Shown one piece after another: positions 8,390 to 17,229 of a stretch of DNA of 64,000 nucleotides. A program made the position numbers and the translations under genes. Every line of letters starts with the position of its first letter. Position 1 is the first letter of the stretch. The notes below the pieces were generated by a model, which worked only from the letters and a program-made list of their open reading frames with translations, had not been told where the DNA came from and made no database searches. The stretch is from positions 1,822,708-1,886,707 of the forward strand of contig NZ_AP019551.1 of assembly GCF_009936215.1 (NCBI RefSeq), written 5' to 3'. The DNA is from Athalassotoga saccharophila (GTDB lineage: Bacteria; Thermotogota; Thermotogae; Mesoaciditogales; Mesoaciditogaceae).

Positions 8390-9652
8390 GTGAAAAAGAT
8401 TTTGGTTTTAACCGCCTTTTTACTCGTTACAGTCATTGCCTTTTCATCTCCAAAGATCGTCCTTAACATGGTTCAAGTTTTTACAAGTCCTTCGAGAACT
8501 GAGGTATTGCAAAACATAATCAACCAGTTTGAAGCACTCCACCCGGATGTCCAGATAAACCTCATATCTCCGCCATACTCCACCGCATACCAGAAAATAT
8601 ATCTCATGCTTAGCACAAATCAGCCTCTCGACATAGTTGAGGTTGGAGACTGGTCTTTGGAAGGTGTCGTTGAACTTGGAAAACTTGTCGATCTCAGGCC
8701 TTACATCGCCACATGGGACGCTTCGAATGACATAGTCCCCGGGTTGATGAAGGCCGTTAGCGTGACGGGTGGGATCCCTTACATAATTCCAAATGGAGTT
8801 TATGCAAAGGCGCTCTTTTACAGACCCGATGTACTTGCAAAGTATGGAATAACAACGCCCCCAAAGACTATGGACGAACTTTACAACGATTGTCTCAAAA
8901 TAACCAATCCCCAAAAGAACCAGTACGGATTCGATTTCAGAGGTACGGGCCTCCCGACGAATTTCATAGACATAATAACGACATCCTACATAAACGATAT
9001 AGATCCTAACAACATGTACAAACTCACAAATGGACAATTATGGTTCAAAGATCCAAGGGCACTTGAAGGATTGAAAAAGTACGTAGATTTTTACAAGTAC
9101 ACGGCTCCAAAAGATTCCATAAATTGGGGTTTTGATGAGCAGGTTAACGCATTTGTGGCTGGCACGACACCATTCTTGTTCCAAGACCCTGACACGACGG
9201 GACTTTTAAATACGATGCTTAAACCGGATCAATGGATGACGGCCCCACTCCCAGTTGGACCTTCGGGAAAGGTCTATCCAAGTTACGGGTTTGGAGGATG
9301 GGGAATAACCACATACTCGAAAAACAAAGATATGGCATGGGAATTCATAAAATTCTTCACAACTCCAAAGATATCTGCCTACTTTTGCAAGGATTATGGA
9401 GCCCTGCCGGTTTTGAAATCGGTCTATGAATCTGATCCTTATTTCAGTCAGGGCGTATTCAAGGCATGGCAGTACATGTTTGAACATCCCGAAACTTACG
9501 TCTTTACCTCTTACCCTCTTAGCAACAAGAAATGGACCGAATGGAATGAATACCAGCAAGACACGATGCAGCAGGTCTTGCTTGGGAATATGACTCCTCA
9601 AGAGGCTCTCAACAAATGGTACGACTTCTGGAAAGACGCGTTCTCCATGTAA
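8390..9652 (+). CDS. Carbohydrate ABC transporter substrate-binding protein (family 1)
   Basis: 420 residues with a cleavable signal peptide (KKILVLTAFLLVTVIAFSS) and a mature family-1 sugar-binding fold: INQFEALHPDVQINL, LPVGPSGKVYPSYGFGGWGIT and DMAWEFIKFFTTP are typical. It captures a sugar outside the cytoplasmic membrane for the two permeases encoded next; the sugar cannot be told from sequence. No ATPase gene is present, so a shared MalK-type ATPase is probably encoded elsewhere. The start is GTG at 8390, preceded by AGAGGGG. A possible -10 (TATGAT) lies near 8340-8350. Confidence 0.92.
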   Translation: MKKILVLTAFLLVTVIAFSSPKIVLNMVQVFTSPSRTEVLQNIINQFEALHPDVQINLISPPYSTAYQKIYLMLSTNQPLDIVEVGDWSLEGVVELGKLVDLRPYIATWDASNDIVPGLMKAVSVTGGIPYIIPNGVYAKALFYRPDVLAKYGITTPPKTMDELYNDCLKITNPQKNQYGFDFRGTGLPTNFIDIITTSYINDIDPNNMYKLTNGQLWFKDPRALEGLKKYVDFYKYTAPKDSINWGFDEQVNAFVAGTTPFLFQDPDTTGLLNTMLKPDQWMTAPLPVGPSGKVYPSYGFGGWGITTYSKNKDMAWEFIKFFTTPKISAYFCKDYGALPVLKSVYESDPYFSQGVFKAWQYMFEHPETYVFTSYPLSNKKWTEWNEYQQDTMQQVLLGNMTPQEALNKWYDFWKDAFSM

Positions 9653-10542
9653 GGAGAGGGGCAAGATCTGCCCCTCTTTTCATTTTCTGGATGATCTTAC
9701 CCGTAATTTTGATCATATCGATCTTCACATTTTATCCCACCGTTAACGGTATAATCCTTGCATTTGAAAATTATTCCGTTTTTAATTTTTCAAATATTCA
9801 CTTTGTCGGCTTAAAAAATTTCAACAAAATACTTGGCGATCCACTTTTTTGGACTGCCTTATGGAATACCTTATGGTGGATAATCTTATCTGTAGCCTTT
9901 CAATTCGTTTTGGGCTTTGGTCTTGCGCTTTTGATGAGGGAACCATTCAAAGGTCGCGGCATCTACGCAGGTCTTGTCTTTTATCCATGGGCATTGTCAG
10001 GATTTGCCATTGGAATATTGTGGTCATGGCTTTTGAATGGACAATTCGGATTTGTAAATGATATTTTGATGAAACTTCACATCATATCTCAAGGGGTAAA
10101 TTTTTTGTCCGACCCTTCATGGGCCTTCTTCTCTGTAATTCTGGTTAACGTCTGGTATGGGATTCCCTTCTTTGCGATAATGCTTCTTGCCGCACTTCAG
10201 TCTATTCCAGAAGAACTTTACGAATCGGCACAAATAGATGGAGCGGGCACTTTTTCGAGATTTTTTCACGTCACAATTCCCTATGTGAGTTCAACCATAT
10301 TCGCAACCTTGTTATTAAGAGTCATATGGGTTATGAATTTTCCAGATGTGATATACGGTATGACACGCGGAGGTCCGGGTGGGACTACCAATATACTCGC
10401 GACGTACATGATAAACATAGTCTACTACAAAAGCGATTACAGTCTCGCATCGGCCGTAGGTGTTTTTATAATCACAATTCTTACGGTGTACGCGATCTTT
10501 TATCTCCAGTTGACATCAAAGCACGGATCGGGTGAATTCTGA
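9616..10542 (+). CDS. Sugar ABC transporter permease (MalF-type)
   Basis: 308 residues with about six transmembrane helices and the ATPase-contact (EAA) loop YESAQIDGAGTFSRFFHVTIPYV. It forms the membrane channel with the next gene product. Start choice is uncertain: ATG 9616 overlaps the binding-protein gene by 37 bases, and ATG 9691 has no ribosome binding site and would begin inside the first helix. The stretch RRGARSAPLFIFW before it looks like a normal positively charged N-terminus, so I keep the upstream start. That means the N-terminal codons run through the hairpin at 9655. Confidence 0.85.
   Translation: MVRLLERRVLHVRRGARSAPLFIFWMILPVILIISIFTFYPTVNGIILAFENYSVFNFSNIHFVGLKNFNKILGDPLFWTALWNTLWWIILSVAFQFVLGFGLALLMREPFKGRGIYAGLVFYPWALSGFAIGILWSWLLNGQFGFVNDILMKLHIISQGVNFLSDPSWAFFSVILVNVWYGIPFFAIMLLAALQSIPEELYESAQIDGAGTFSRFFHVTIPYVSSTIFATLLLRVIWVMNFPDVIYGMTRGGPGGTTNILATYMINIVYYKSDYSLASAVGVFIITILTVYAIFYLQLTSKHGSGEF
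9655..9680 (+). terminator. Hairpin-T tract between binding-protein and permease genes (attenuator-like)
   Basis: A perfect 9-bp stem AGAGGGGCA / TGCCCCTCT with a 5-base loop, followed by TTTT. It starts three bases after the binding-protein stop and lies within the predicted start of the permease frame. It resembles an intrinsic terminator that would let binding protein be made in excess over permease and protect its mRNA 3' end. Confidence 0.7.
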
Positions 10543-11372
10543 TGAAAAAATCCAAAAAGTACAAAACCTTCAGGGCAATAATGCTTTCAATCTACCTTAT
10601 AGCGGCCATCATTCCAATATACTGGATAATTCTGACATCCCTTAAGGTCCCATCCGATCTTTACGCTTATCCCATAATTTATTTTCCAAAGGTCCTGACC
10701 CTTTCGAATTATTCCTACCTTTTCAGTTTCGCGCATTTTTCGATTTATTTCAAAAATAGCCTTTTGCTTTCGGCGATTTCTTCTATCATATCGACATTAC
10801 TGTCGATATTCAGCGGGTATGCACTTGCGAGGTACAATTTCAAACTCAAAGATCTGGTAATAGGACTTTTGTTCTTTTCTCAGATGATACCGGCATATCT
10901 TTTGATGGTCCCGCAGTACTCAATGTTTTCAAATCTTGGACTTATAAATAGTCTTACGGCACTTGGAATTCTTTACGTCAACATAGCGGCCGCCTTCAGC
11001 ACGATAATGGCACGAGGATTCTTCGTAAGAATTCCAAGAAGTCTCGAAGAGGCGGCGATGATTGATGGATGTTCGAAAATCGGTGCTCTTTTTAGAATAA
11101 CTGTCCCTTTGGCGATGCCCGGTATTGCGGCAATCTTCAGTTTTTCATTCATAAATGATTGGAATGAACTTTTCACCGCCGCTTTATTTTTGAATTCAGA
11201 TGACAAATACACGATACCGGTCGCGCTTTATTCGTTCATCTCGAAGGCCGGTATACAGTGGGGAGTTTTAAGCGCGGGACTCGTTGTGGCTTTGATACCT
11301 ACGATAATCGTCTTTGCCTTCATGCAGAGGTTCATAATATCTGGCCTCACACAGGGGGCCTTGAAAGAATAG
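10542..11372 (+). CDS. Sugar ABC transporter permease (MalG-type)
   Basis: 276 residues, six predicted helices, with the EAA loop RSLEEAAMIDGCSKIGALFRITVPLAMPG. The second membrane subunit of the same importer. The start overlaps the previous stop by one base (TGATG), indicating coupled translation. MalG-type proteins end with a short C-terminal tail that contacts the ATPase; here it is FIISGLTQGALKE. Confidence 0.9.
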   Translation: MKKSKKYKTFRAIMLSIYLIAAIIPIYWIILTSLKVPSDLYAYPIIYFPKVLTLSNYSYLFSFAHFSIYFKNSLLLSAISSIISTLLSIFSGYALARYNFKLKDLVIGLLFFSQMIPAYLLMVPQYSMFSNLGLINSLTALGILYVNIAAAFSTIMARGFFVRIPRSLEEAAMIDGCSKIGALFRITVPLAMPGIAAIFSFSFINDWNELFTAALFLNSDDKYTIPVALYSFISKAGIQWGVLSAGLVVALIPTIIVFAFMQRFIISGLTQGALKE

Positions 11373-11382
11373 GAGGAAGATA

Positions 11383-12420
11383 ATGAAAATATCTGATGTG
11401 AAATTTGAACTTAAAAGGTACGAATACCACGAAACCTTCCACATAACTGGAAGTTCAAGAAGTACGGCCAAGAATATAGAGGTGAAACTTTTGATCGACG
11501 ACGGAACGATAGGCATGGGTGAAGCCTCTCCATCTTACAGGGTTAACGGAGAGGTTGCACCATCTCTGCTTTCGATCGAATCAAATGTAAGAGAGATGAT
11601 AAAAGGGATTGATGTCAGAGAATACGCAAAGGTCTTTAGAGTAATGGACGGGCTTTCGAAATCCGCACCGAGCATCAAAGCGGCCATTCAGTACGCAACC
11701 TTAGACGCACTTTCGATCGAAATAGGTCTCCCAGTCTATAAGATACTCGGTGGATCAAAGGATACAATCGAAACTGACAAGACTATATCAATAGACACGT
11801 TAGAAAGAATGGTTCAAAAGTCCGTTGAGACTTTTTCTCAAGGATTTCATGCGTTAAAGATAAAGGTTGGAGAAAATTTAAAAGAGGATATGGAAAAAAT
11901 TTTAGCGATATCCGAAGCAACAAAAGGTGCCGAATACGTTATAGACGCAAATCAGGGATACTCTCCGAAAGAGGCCTTACAATTTGCCAAATTTCTCTAC
12001 GAAAATAGAATAAACGTGAAGATCTTCGAACAGCCAGTTATCTGGAATGATTTTGAAGGGTTAAAATTGGTAAGGCATGAGTCTCCAGTTCCGATCGCGG
12101 CCGATGAAAGCGTTAGAACTAAATACGATGCCTACAGGCTGATAAAGGACGATTGCGTTGATTTCATAAACATAAAGTTGATGAAATCAGGCATATCGGA
12201 CGCGCTTGCGATAATCGAGATGGCCAAAACTACCAATATCGGCCTTATGATAGGATGTATGTCAGAATCAAGCCTTGGAATAAATCAAAGTGTTCATATA
12301 GCCGCAGGAACTGGCGCATTTGCGCATTGCGATCTTGACTCCCACATGCTCATCAAAGAGGACAAATTCAGAGGGAAATTTGTCCAGAACGGATCTAAGA
12401 TGAATTTAACGTCTTTTTAA
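11383..12420 (+). CDS. Dipeptide epimerase (L-Ala-D/L-Glu epimerase-like, enolase superfamily)
   Basis: 345 residues. Catalytic features of the muconate-lactonizing subgroup are present: the KxK motif in HALKIKVGE, metal ligands in VIDANQGY, EQPV and ADES, and the second catalytic Lys in FINIKLMKSG. The C-terminal CDLDSHML gives the D-x-D that often binds the dipeptide amino group. Such enzymes racemise murein dipeptides such as L-Ala-D-Glu during peptidoglycan recycling. It follows the sugar permeases by 10 bases with AGGAGGAAGATA as ribosome binding site, so the transporter may import muropeptide-like sugars; this is inference. Confidence 0.85.
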   Translation: MKISDVKFELKRYEYHETFHITGSSRSTAKNIEVKLLIDDGTIGMGEASPSYRVNGEVAPSLLSIESNVREMIKGIDVREYAKVFRVMDGLSKSAPSIKAAIQYATLDALSIEIGLPVYKILGGSKDTIETDKTISIDTLERMVQKSVETFSQGFHALKIKVGENLKEDMEKILAISEATKGAEYVIDANQGYSPKEALQFAKFLYENRINVKIFEQPVIWNDFEGLKLVRHESPVPIAADESVRTKYDAYRLIKDDCVDFINIKLMKSGISDALAIIEMAKTTNIGLMIGCMSESSLGINQSVHIAAGTGAFAHCDLDSHMLIKEDKFRGKFVQNGSKMNLTSF

Positions 12421-12429
12421 GCAAGAATT

Positions 12430-12454
12430 CTCCCACTTCTATAAGTGGTGGGAG
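12430..12454. repeat. Solo imperfect palindrome between convergent genes, resembling an IS200/IS605-type end
   Basis: CTCCCAC and GTGGGAG arms (7 bp), with an alternative inner CACTT/AAGTG stem, sit between the epimerase stop and the TSUP stop. There is no T tract on either side, so it is not a standard intrinsic terminator. The layout GAATTC-stem-loop-GTCA recalls right ends of IS200/IS605-family elements. No transposase or TnpB remains. Confidence 0.45.
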
Positions 12455-12458
12455 CATG

Positions 12459-13199
12459 TCACATGAAGAAATTTATAACGCTTACGACAACGGCCGCAAA
12501 GAGGACATATCTTATCCATTTGATTTTTTTCAAGAGCGTGAATTTTGTTCCAAAATAGGCTCCCGTCATGCTTCCCAAAGAAAGGGTTATGCCTATTGGC
12601 CAGTTTACCATGCCTTTTGAAACGAAGATGGCAAGAGAAAAGACGGTATAGGCCGCTATGACAAGGACCTTTATGGCATTAGTCTTGACTATGTCGAATC
12701 CGCCAAGAAAAGTAAGTGCCGCTATGAAGAAAAAGCCAACGCCGGCCTGTAAAAATCCTCCATAAAAGCCTATGGCAAAGATCGCGATGTAAGATGCCCA
12801 TTTGAATTTTTTGGGGATATTTGATCCACTTTCCCATACATTTGGCTCGAACACTATGAATAAACCCATTATTATCAGAATAACGCCTATTACCTTTTTC
12901 AATATTTCCTGATTTATGCTTACGACAAAGAAGGTGCCCGCTATTGCTCCTGCTGATGCCACTATCGCAAAGGGAATGGCAGTTCTTATGATATGAACCT
13001 TTCCCTTTCTGAACTGATAGGTCGAGACCAAATTTTGTAAAAGTATCGATACCCTGTTTGTGCCGTTTGCCATGCCTATACTTAAACCAAGGAAGGTAAG
13101 GAGAGGAAGCGTAAGAACAGATCCGCCACCTCCGATGACATTCATAAAGCCAGTTAAAACTCCTACGGCATACGTCAGAAGATATAGAAGTATCTCCAA
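12459..13199 (-). CDS. TSUP (TauE/SafE) family membrane permease
   Basis: 246 residues, hydrophobic throughout, with about seven to eight helices and the two internally related halves of the TSUP family: GVLTGFMNVIGGGGSVLTLPLLTFLG and GFYGGFLQAGVGFFFIAALTFLGG. The family exports sulfite, sulfoacetate or other anions; the substrate here is unknown. It is the last gene of the minus-strand run from the GH13 gene, 12 bases after priA. Confidence 0.87.
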   Translation of the reverse strand: MEILLYLLTYAVGVLTGFMNVIGGGGSVLTLPLLTFLGLSIGMANGTNRVSILLQNLVSTYQFRKGKVHIIRTAIPFAIVASAGAIAGTFFVVSINQEILKKVIGVILIIMGLFIVFEPNVWESGSNIPKKFKWASYIAIFAIGFYGGFLQAGVGFFFIAALTFLGGFDIVKTNAIKVLVIAAYTVFSLAIFVSKGMVNWPIGITLSLGSMTGAYFGTKFTLLKKIKWIRYVLFAAVVVSVINFFM

Positions 13200-13211
13200 A
13201 TCGATTCCCCC

Positions 13212-15311
13212 TTAGAATGAGTATGGTCCAACATCTATTTTTAAATTGGCAGGATCAAATCCTATCGTTTCTGCCCTTATGACCTTCGAAAGGTAATCAA
13301 CAGCGGCAATAATGTCATCACATTTTAAAAGCAGTTGATACCTGTACTTCGACATCAATTTAAAAATGGGAGACTCTGCCGGCCCGAGTACTTCAAATGG
13401 ACCGTTTGCTATTAAAGATTTAAACCTTTCTATGTTCTCGAGGGCCTCCTTTTGGGAAGCGTTTTCAGAGGTTATAAGGATGAGTTCCTTAAAGGGAGGA
13501 TAACCCGAGGCTCTTCTTCTTTCTATTTCTGAAAGATAAAAGGATTCATAATCCTGTTTTTCGACGGCCTTTATCGTTGGATTGGCCGGATCCATTGTCT
13601 GGATTACAACCTCTCCTCTTACCCCCCTTCCGGCCCTTCCGCTAACCTGAGAGAGCAATTGAAATGTGCGTTCATTCGATCTGAAATCCGGCATCCCGAG
13701 TGAATGATCAGCATCTATAACTCCAACAAGACCTATACTCGGAAAATCAAGACCTTTAGTTATCATTTTTGTTCCGACGACTATGTCATATTCCCTTTTT
13801 GAAATCCCATCGAGCGTACTTTCGACAGATTCTATATCTTTTATTTCTTCTCTGTCCATTCTCTTAACTCTTGCGCCGGGAAATAACCTGGCAATTTCAT
13901 GTTCGACTCTTTCTGTTCCTATTCCTCCCTTTCTTACCTTTGAAGATCCACAGATCGGACATGTAACAGGCAGCGGTTCAACGTGACCACAATAATGACA
14001 TTTCAAAGTTCCATCTATTTTATGATACGTCATCGGTACATCGCAATTTGGACATTTGAATATGTATCCACAATCTTCACATTGTACCCTGCTTGCGAAT
14101 CCCTTTTTGGGTACGAATAGAAAGACCTGATTGCCTTTTTTAATTGTCTGATCTATGCGTGAAATGAGCAAATTTGAAAATATGCCACCGCTCGTTTTCA
14201 CAACGGTAATTTCAGGGATTTCTCCGACGGTGCGCTCCTCAACTTTGTGAAGTTCGTAAGAACCCATCATACATCTGTAGTAGGTTTCTATCCTTGGTGT
14301 GGCAGATGAAAGTACGAAGATCGATCCTTCTATTTCGGCCCGCCTTTTGGCGACATCGACGGCGTTGTAATAGGGCCTCATCGCGTATTGTTTGTACGAT
14401 TCGTCCTGTTCTTCATCTACAACTATAAGTCCGATATTTTTCATCGGCACCCACACGGCACTCCTCGTGCCAAGGAGTATGTCCAAATTACCGCTGACAG
14501 CCTCGTCCCATTCTATCTTTCGTGAAGATCCAAGCGCACTGTGGTACATCCCAACCCTCGCATTGGGAAATCTCTTCCTTGTTCTTACCATCAATTGAGG
14601 AGTAAGTATTATTTCAGGGACAAGGATAAGCACTTTTTTTCCGCTTTTGACCACATTATCGGCAACATCAAAGTATATTTCCGTCTTTCCAGATCCGGTT
14701 ATGCCGTGGATAAGGTGAGGTTTTGAGGGATTTGAAAGTATCGACATGACAACATCTCTTTGGACAGGTGTGAGATTTACAATTTGCTGTCCCGAGACAT
14801 TGGTCAAGGTTAAGACACCTTTATCGAGGAGGGATTTGACCGCATTTTTTGAAAAATTTCGGGAGATATAGGCATATTCGCCAACTCCGTTCTCGAGCAA
14901 GAATTCGACTATCTTTGTCTCTTCCACTGTGAATTTAAATTTCAAAAGTTCGGAAAGGGATACCTTCAAAGATACGTATTTGCCGGCTCCTTCGGCTTTT
15001 ATGCTTTTCCCCTTGAATTTAAATGGCGGAAAACACAGATCCATAACTTCACCGACTGGAACCATGTATTTGAAGGCCGATTCCTTTATCAAAAGCATCA
15101 TTTTTTGATCTATGTAAGAGGTTTTGTCCACGACTTCCAATATGCTTTTCACGTCAAATTCAGGTTTCTCGGCTTTCTCAATCACATATCCTAAATGTCT
15201 TCTTCCTCTTATGTCTATAAAAACGCGTGATCCATTTTCTATTTCCCCATCGTAAGAATAAACAAGAGATTGTATTGGATATTTGAATATTCCAACGTAA
15301 AAGTAATTCAT
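13212..15311 (-). CDS. priA: Primosomal replication protein N' (PriA helicase)
   Basis: 699 residues. A 3'-DNA-binding N-terminal domain precedes the helicase core: Walker A GITGSGKTEIYF, motif VLVPEIILTPQ, Walker B VVDEEQDESYKQ and motif III SSATPRIETYY. The Zn region has paired CxxC motifs (CEDCGYIFKCPNC and CHYCGH...CPICG). VSGRAGRG is motif VI. PriA restarts stalled forks by loading the replicative helicase. Motif II reads DEEQ where DEEH is usual. The start overlaps the manA stop by four bases. Confidence 0.95.
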   Translation of the reverse strand: MNYFYVGIFKYPIQSLVYSYDGEIENGSRVFIDIRGRRHLGYVIEKAEKPEFDVKSILEVVDKTSYIDQKMMLLIKESAFKYMVPVGEVMDLCFPPFKFKGKSIKAEGAGKYVSLKVSLSELLKFKFTVEETKIVEFLLENGVGEYAYISRNFSKNAVKSLLDKGVLTLTNVSGQQIVNLTPVQRDVVMSILSNPSKPHLIHGITGSGKTEIYFDVADNVVKSGKKVLILVPEIILTPQLMVRTRKRFPNARVGMYHSALGSSRKIEWDEAVSGNLDILLGTRSAVWVPMKNIGLIVVDEEQDESYKQYAMRPYYNAVDVAKRRAEIEGSIFVLSSATPRIETYYRCMMGSYELHKVEERTVGEIPEITVVKTSGGIFSNLLISRIDQTIKKGNQVFLFVPKKGFASRVQCEDCGYIFKCPNCDVPMTYHKIDGTLKCHYCGHVEPLPVTCPICGSSKVRKGGIGTERVEHEIARLFPGARVKRMDREEIKDIESVESTLDGISKREYDIVVGTKMITKGLDFPSIGLVGVIDADHSLGMPDFRSNERTFQLLSQVSGRAGRGVRGEVVIQTMDPANPTIKAVEKQDYESFYLSEIERRRASGYPPFKELILITSENASQKEALENIERFKSLIANGPFEVLGPAESPIFKLMSKYRYQLLLKCDDIIAAVDYLSKVIRAETIGFDPANLKIDVGPYSF

Positions 15312-16078
15312 GGCAAAGTCATCACAAAGGTAGTATTTTTGAAGAGGAATTCTTCCCCATCTGACAAGATGTAAGAAGATGGAATACCTTTAGACGTGAG
15401 ACAAACTGCCTTTCCCTTTGCCTTTACATCATCGAACAATTCGACTTTAAAATGATCGGTTTCAAGTTTTCTAAAATCGAATGGCTCTGCCTTTACCTCT
15501 TTGGCGACACGCATGGCCTCTTCGAAATGGGTCTTTCTGCCTCTGTCCCAGTCATAAAATCTGTAGGTTATGTCGGACGTCATCTGGAATTCGTAAAGTT
15601 CCATTCCCGGTCCTATGGCATGGACCGTCCCGGGCTTTATGTACATGGCCTGACCCTTTTTCACATGGACAAAACTGAGCAATTCATTCCAGTTACGATC
15701 GCCGGATTTTAACCTCTCCAAAGCCCCTTTTTGAAGGCCATTGACAAGGATACCATCTTTTAAAAAGTACCACATTTCCGGCTTTCCCCAAGGCTCGCCT
15801 ATGCTTTTTGCAACATCATCGTCCGGATGGACCTGGACCGAAAGCCATTGAGATGTTTTTATGTGTTTTACGAGAAATGGAAAACGTTCAAAATGCCATA
15901 ACTTTGTAACGTAATCCCATGACACCTCATTTCCTTCTTCATCGACTAATTTAGTTTTTCTCTCGGGATGGCCTGAGCACAGCCATACCTCTCCGATCTT
16001 TCCTTCAACGCCGTAAAGCCTTCCGAGAGATTCGTCTCCCCATATTTCTTCGACAAATTGAGGAATAGATCTTATCAT
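15308..16078 (-). CDS. manA: Mannose-6-phosphate isomerase, class I
   Basis: 256 residues, the short bacterial form. Zn ligands are seen in SVQVHPDD, GKPEMWYF (usual GKTEMWY) and PGTVHAIGPGMELYEFQ. The segment SDITYRFYDWDR is typical. It interconverts mannose 6-phosphate and fructose 6-phosphate in the cytoplasm. That fits the GH13 gene upstream and the beta-mannosidase gene at the right end of the window. Confidence 0.92.
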   Translation of the reverse strand: MIRSIPQFVEEIWGDESLGRLYGVEGKIGEVWLCSGHPERKTKLVDEEGNEVSWDYVTKLWHFERFPFLVKHIKTSQWLSVQVHPDDDVAKSIGEPWGKPEMWYFLKDGILVNGLQKGALERLKSGDRNWNELLSFVHVKKGQAMYIKPGTVHAIGPGMELYEFQMTSDITYRFYDWDRGRKTHFEEAMRVAKEVKAEPFDFRKLETDHFKVELFDDVKAKGKAVCLTSKGIPSSYILSDGEEFLFKNTTFVMTLP

Positions 16079-16079
16079 C

Positions 16080-17228
16080 TTATATCTCCTCTAATTTTTC
16101 TATTCTGTGAAATGCCAAGGTGGATATTAAAAATGCCAAAGCAGCGTATATCAAAAGCGGCACTATGTCCATCATGATTTGAGAAATCTGGAAGTTAAGT
16201 ATACTTACCCTCTGCATTGCATCGGCCATAAAGGTAAGCGGAAAGAATTTAGAAATTATACGGGCTACTTGTGGCATTTGATCTACCGGAATGAACAATC
16301 CACTCACAAAGATCGTTGGAACAACGTATCCTATTATTATCGCACCAGAGATCTTTTGATTTGGAGAAAAAACGGCGACTATCATTCCAAAGGCCGAAAA
16401 CGCAAAACTGCCAAGCGCAAGTATCAAAATAGATCTCAAAGGCGTGTTAAAGCCACTGCCAAAATATATCTGGGCCGTCAAAAGTGCAATCGATCCCTTC
16501 ACAATACCATCGAAGGTATAAGCAAGCGTTTTTCCAAGTATATAAGATGTTCTGTTGACCGTACTGACTATTATTCCCGAAAGTATCCCGTGTTCTCTCT
16601 CGTAAGAGATCGTCGAAGAAAGACTTATAGCAATACTTGCTATCGCGATGAGGGCCGCTATGCCGGGTATCATGAAATCAACGTAATTCAGATTAGCGCC
16701 TGCTGGCCCTTCAAAGGAAAGTTGTGGTGGCCCTATCGGTATCTTCACATTTGGCTTTTTGTAAAGTTCAAGAATGTTGTAAATCATGACACCGTTACTT
16801 ACCTCTGAAAGAACAGATCTAAGGGCCTGATATATTACGACAGATGTCTGAATGTTGGCCACAGAAGGAACAAAGTTGAGCGAGAAATTGTTTGACTTTT
16901 GGACGTCCTCTGAAAATCCTTGAGGTATGATTATAGCACCGTCGAATTTGCCATCATTAAGACCCTGGGTGAGATCATCGTAATTGCTCACCGATATGAA
17001 ACTGTCTCCTTTTAACATCCCGTAAACTAAGGATAGGATCACTTTCGAATATTCACCGGTATCTTCATTGTAGACCGCTATCTTGTAATTCGCCGGATTC
17101 AACATACTTGGAAAGATATATCCCAAAATCATCATGAGAATTATAGGTACAACGACAGTCAAAAAGATCATGCTCTTTGATCTGTACATTATCTTTATTT
17201 CGTTAAAAAATGTTCTCAATATATCCAT
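16080..17228 (-). CDS. ABC-2 type transporter permease
   Basis: 382 residues. An N-terminal helix (SMIFLTVVVPIILMMILGYIF), a large external domain of about 150 residues and five further helices near the C-terminus give the YhgE/YbhS-type ABC-2 exporter layout. ILSGIIVSTVNRTSYILGKTLAY is the usual cytoplasmic coupling segment. No ATPase gene adjoins it, so the partner is elsewhere. The start is one base after the GH13 stop, with GGAAGG upstream. Confidence 0.87.
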   Translation of the reverse strand: MDILRTFFNEIKIMYRSKSMIFLTVVVPIILMMILGYIFPSMLNPANYKIAVYNEDTGEYSKVILSLVYGMLKGDSFISVSNYDDLTQGLNDGKFDGAIIIPQGFSEDVQKSNNFSLNFVPSVANIQTSVVIYQALRSVLSEVSNGVMIYNILELYKKPNVKIPIGPPQLSFEGPAGANLNYVDFMIPGIAALIAIASIAISLSSTISYEREHGILSGIIVSTVNRTSYILGKTLAYTFDGIVKGSIALLTAQIYFGSGFNTPLRSILILALGSFAFSAFGMIVAVFSPNQKISGAIIIGYVVPTIFVSGLFIPVDQMPQVARIISKFFPLTFMADAMQRVSILNFQISQIMMDIVPLLIYAALAFLISTLAFHRIEKLEEI

Positions 17229-17229
17229 C

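Noticed and set aside
16179-16808. Long plus-strand frame opposite the ABC-2 permease gene
   Set aside because: Basic, low-complexity translation without domain pattern; it is the antisense of a clear membrane protein gene.
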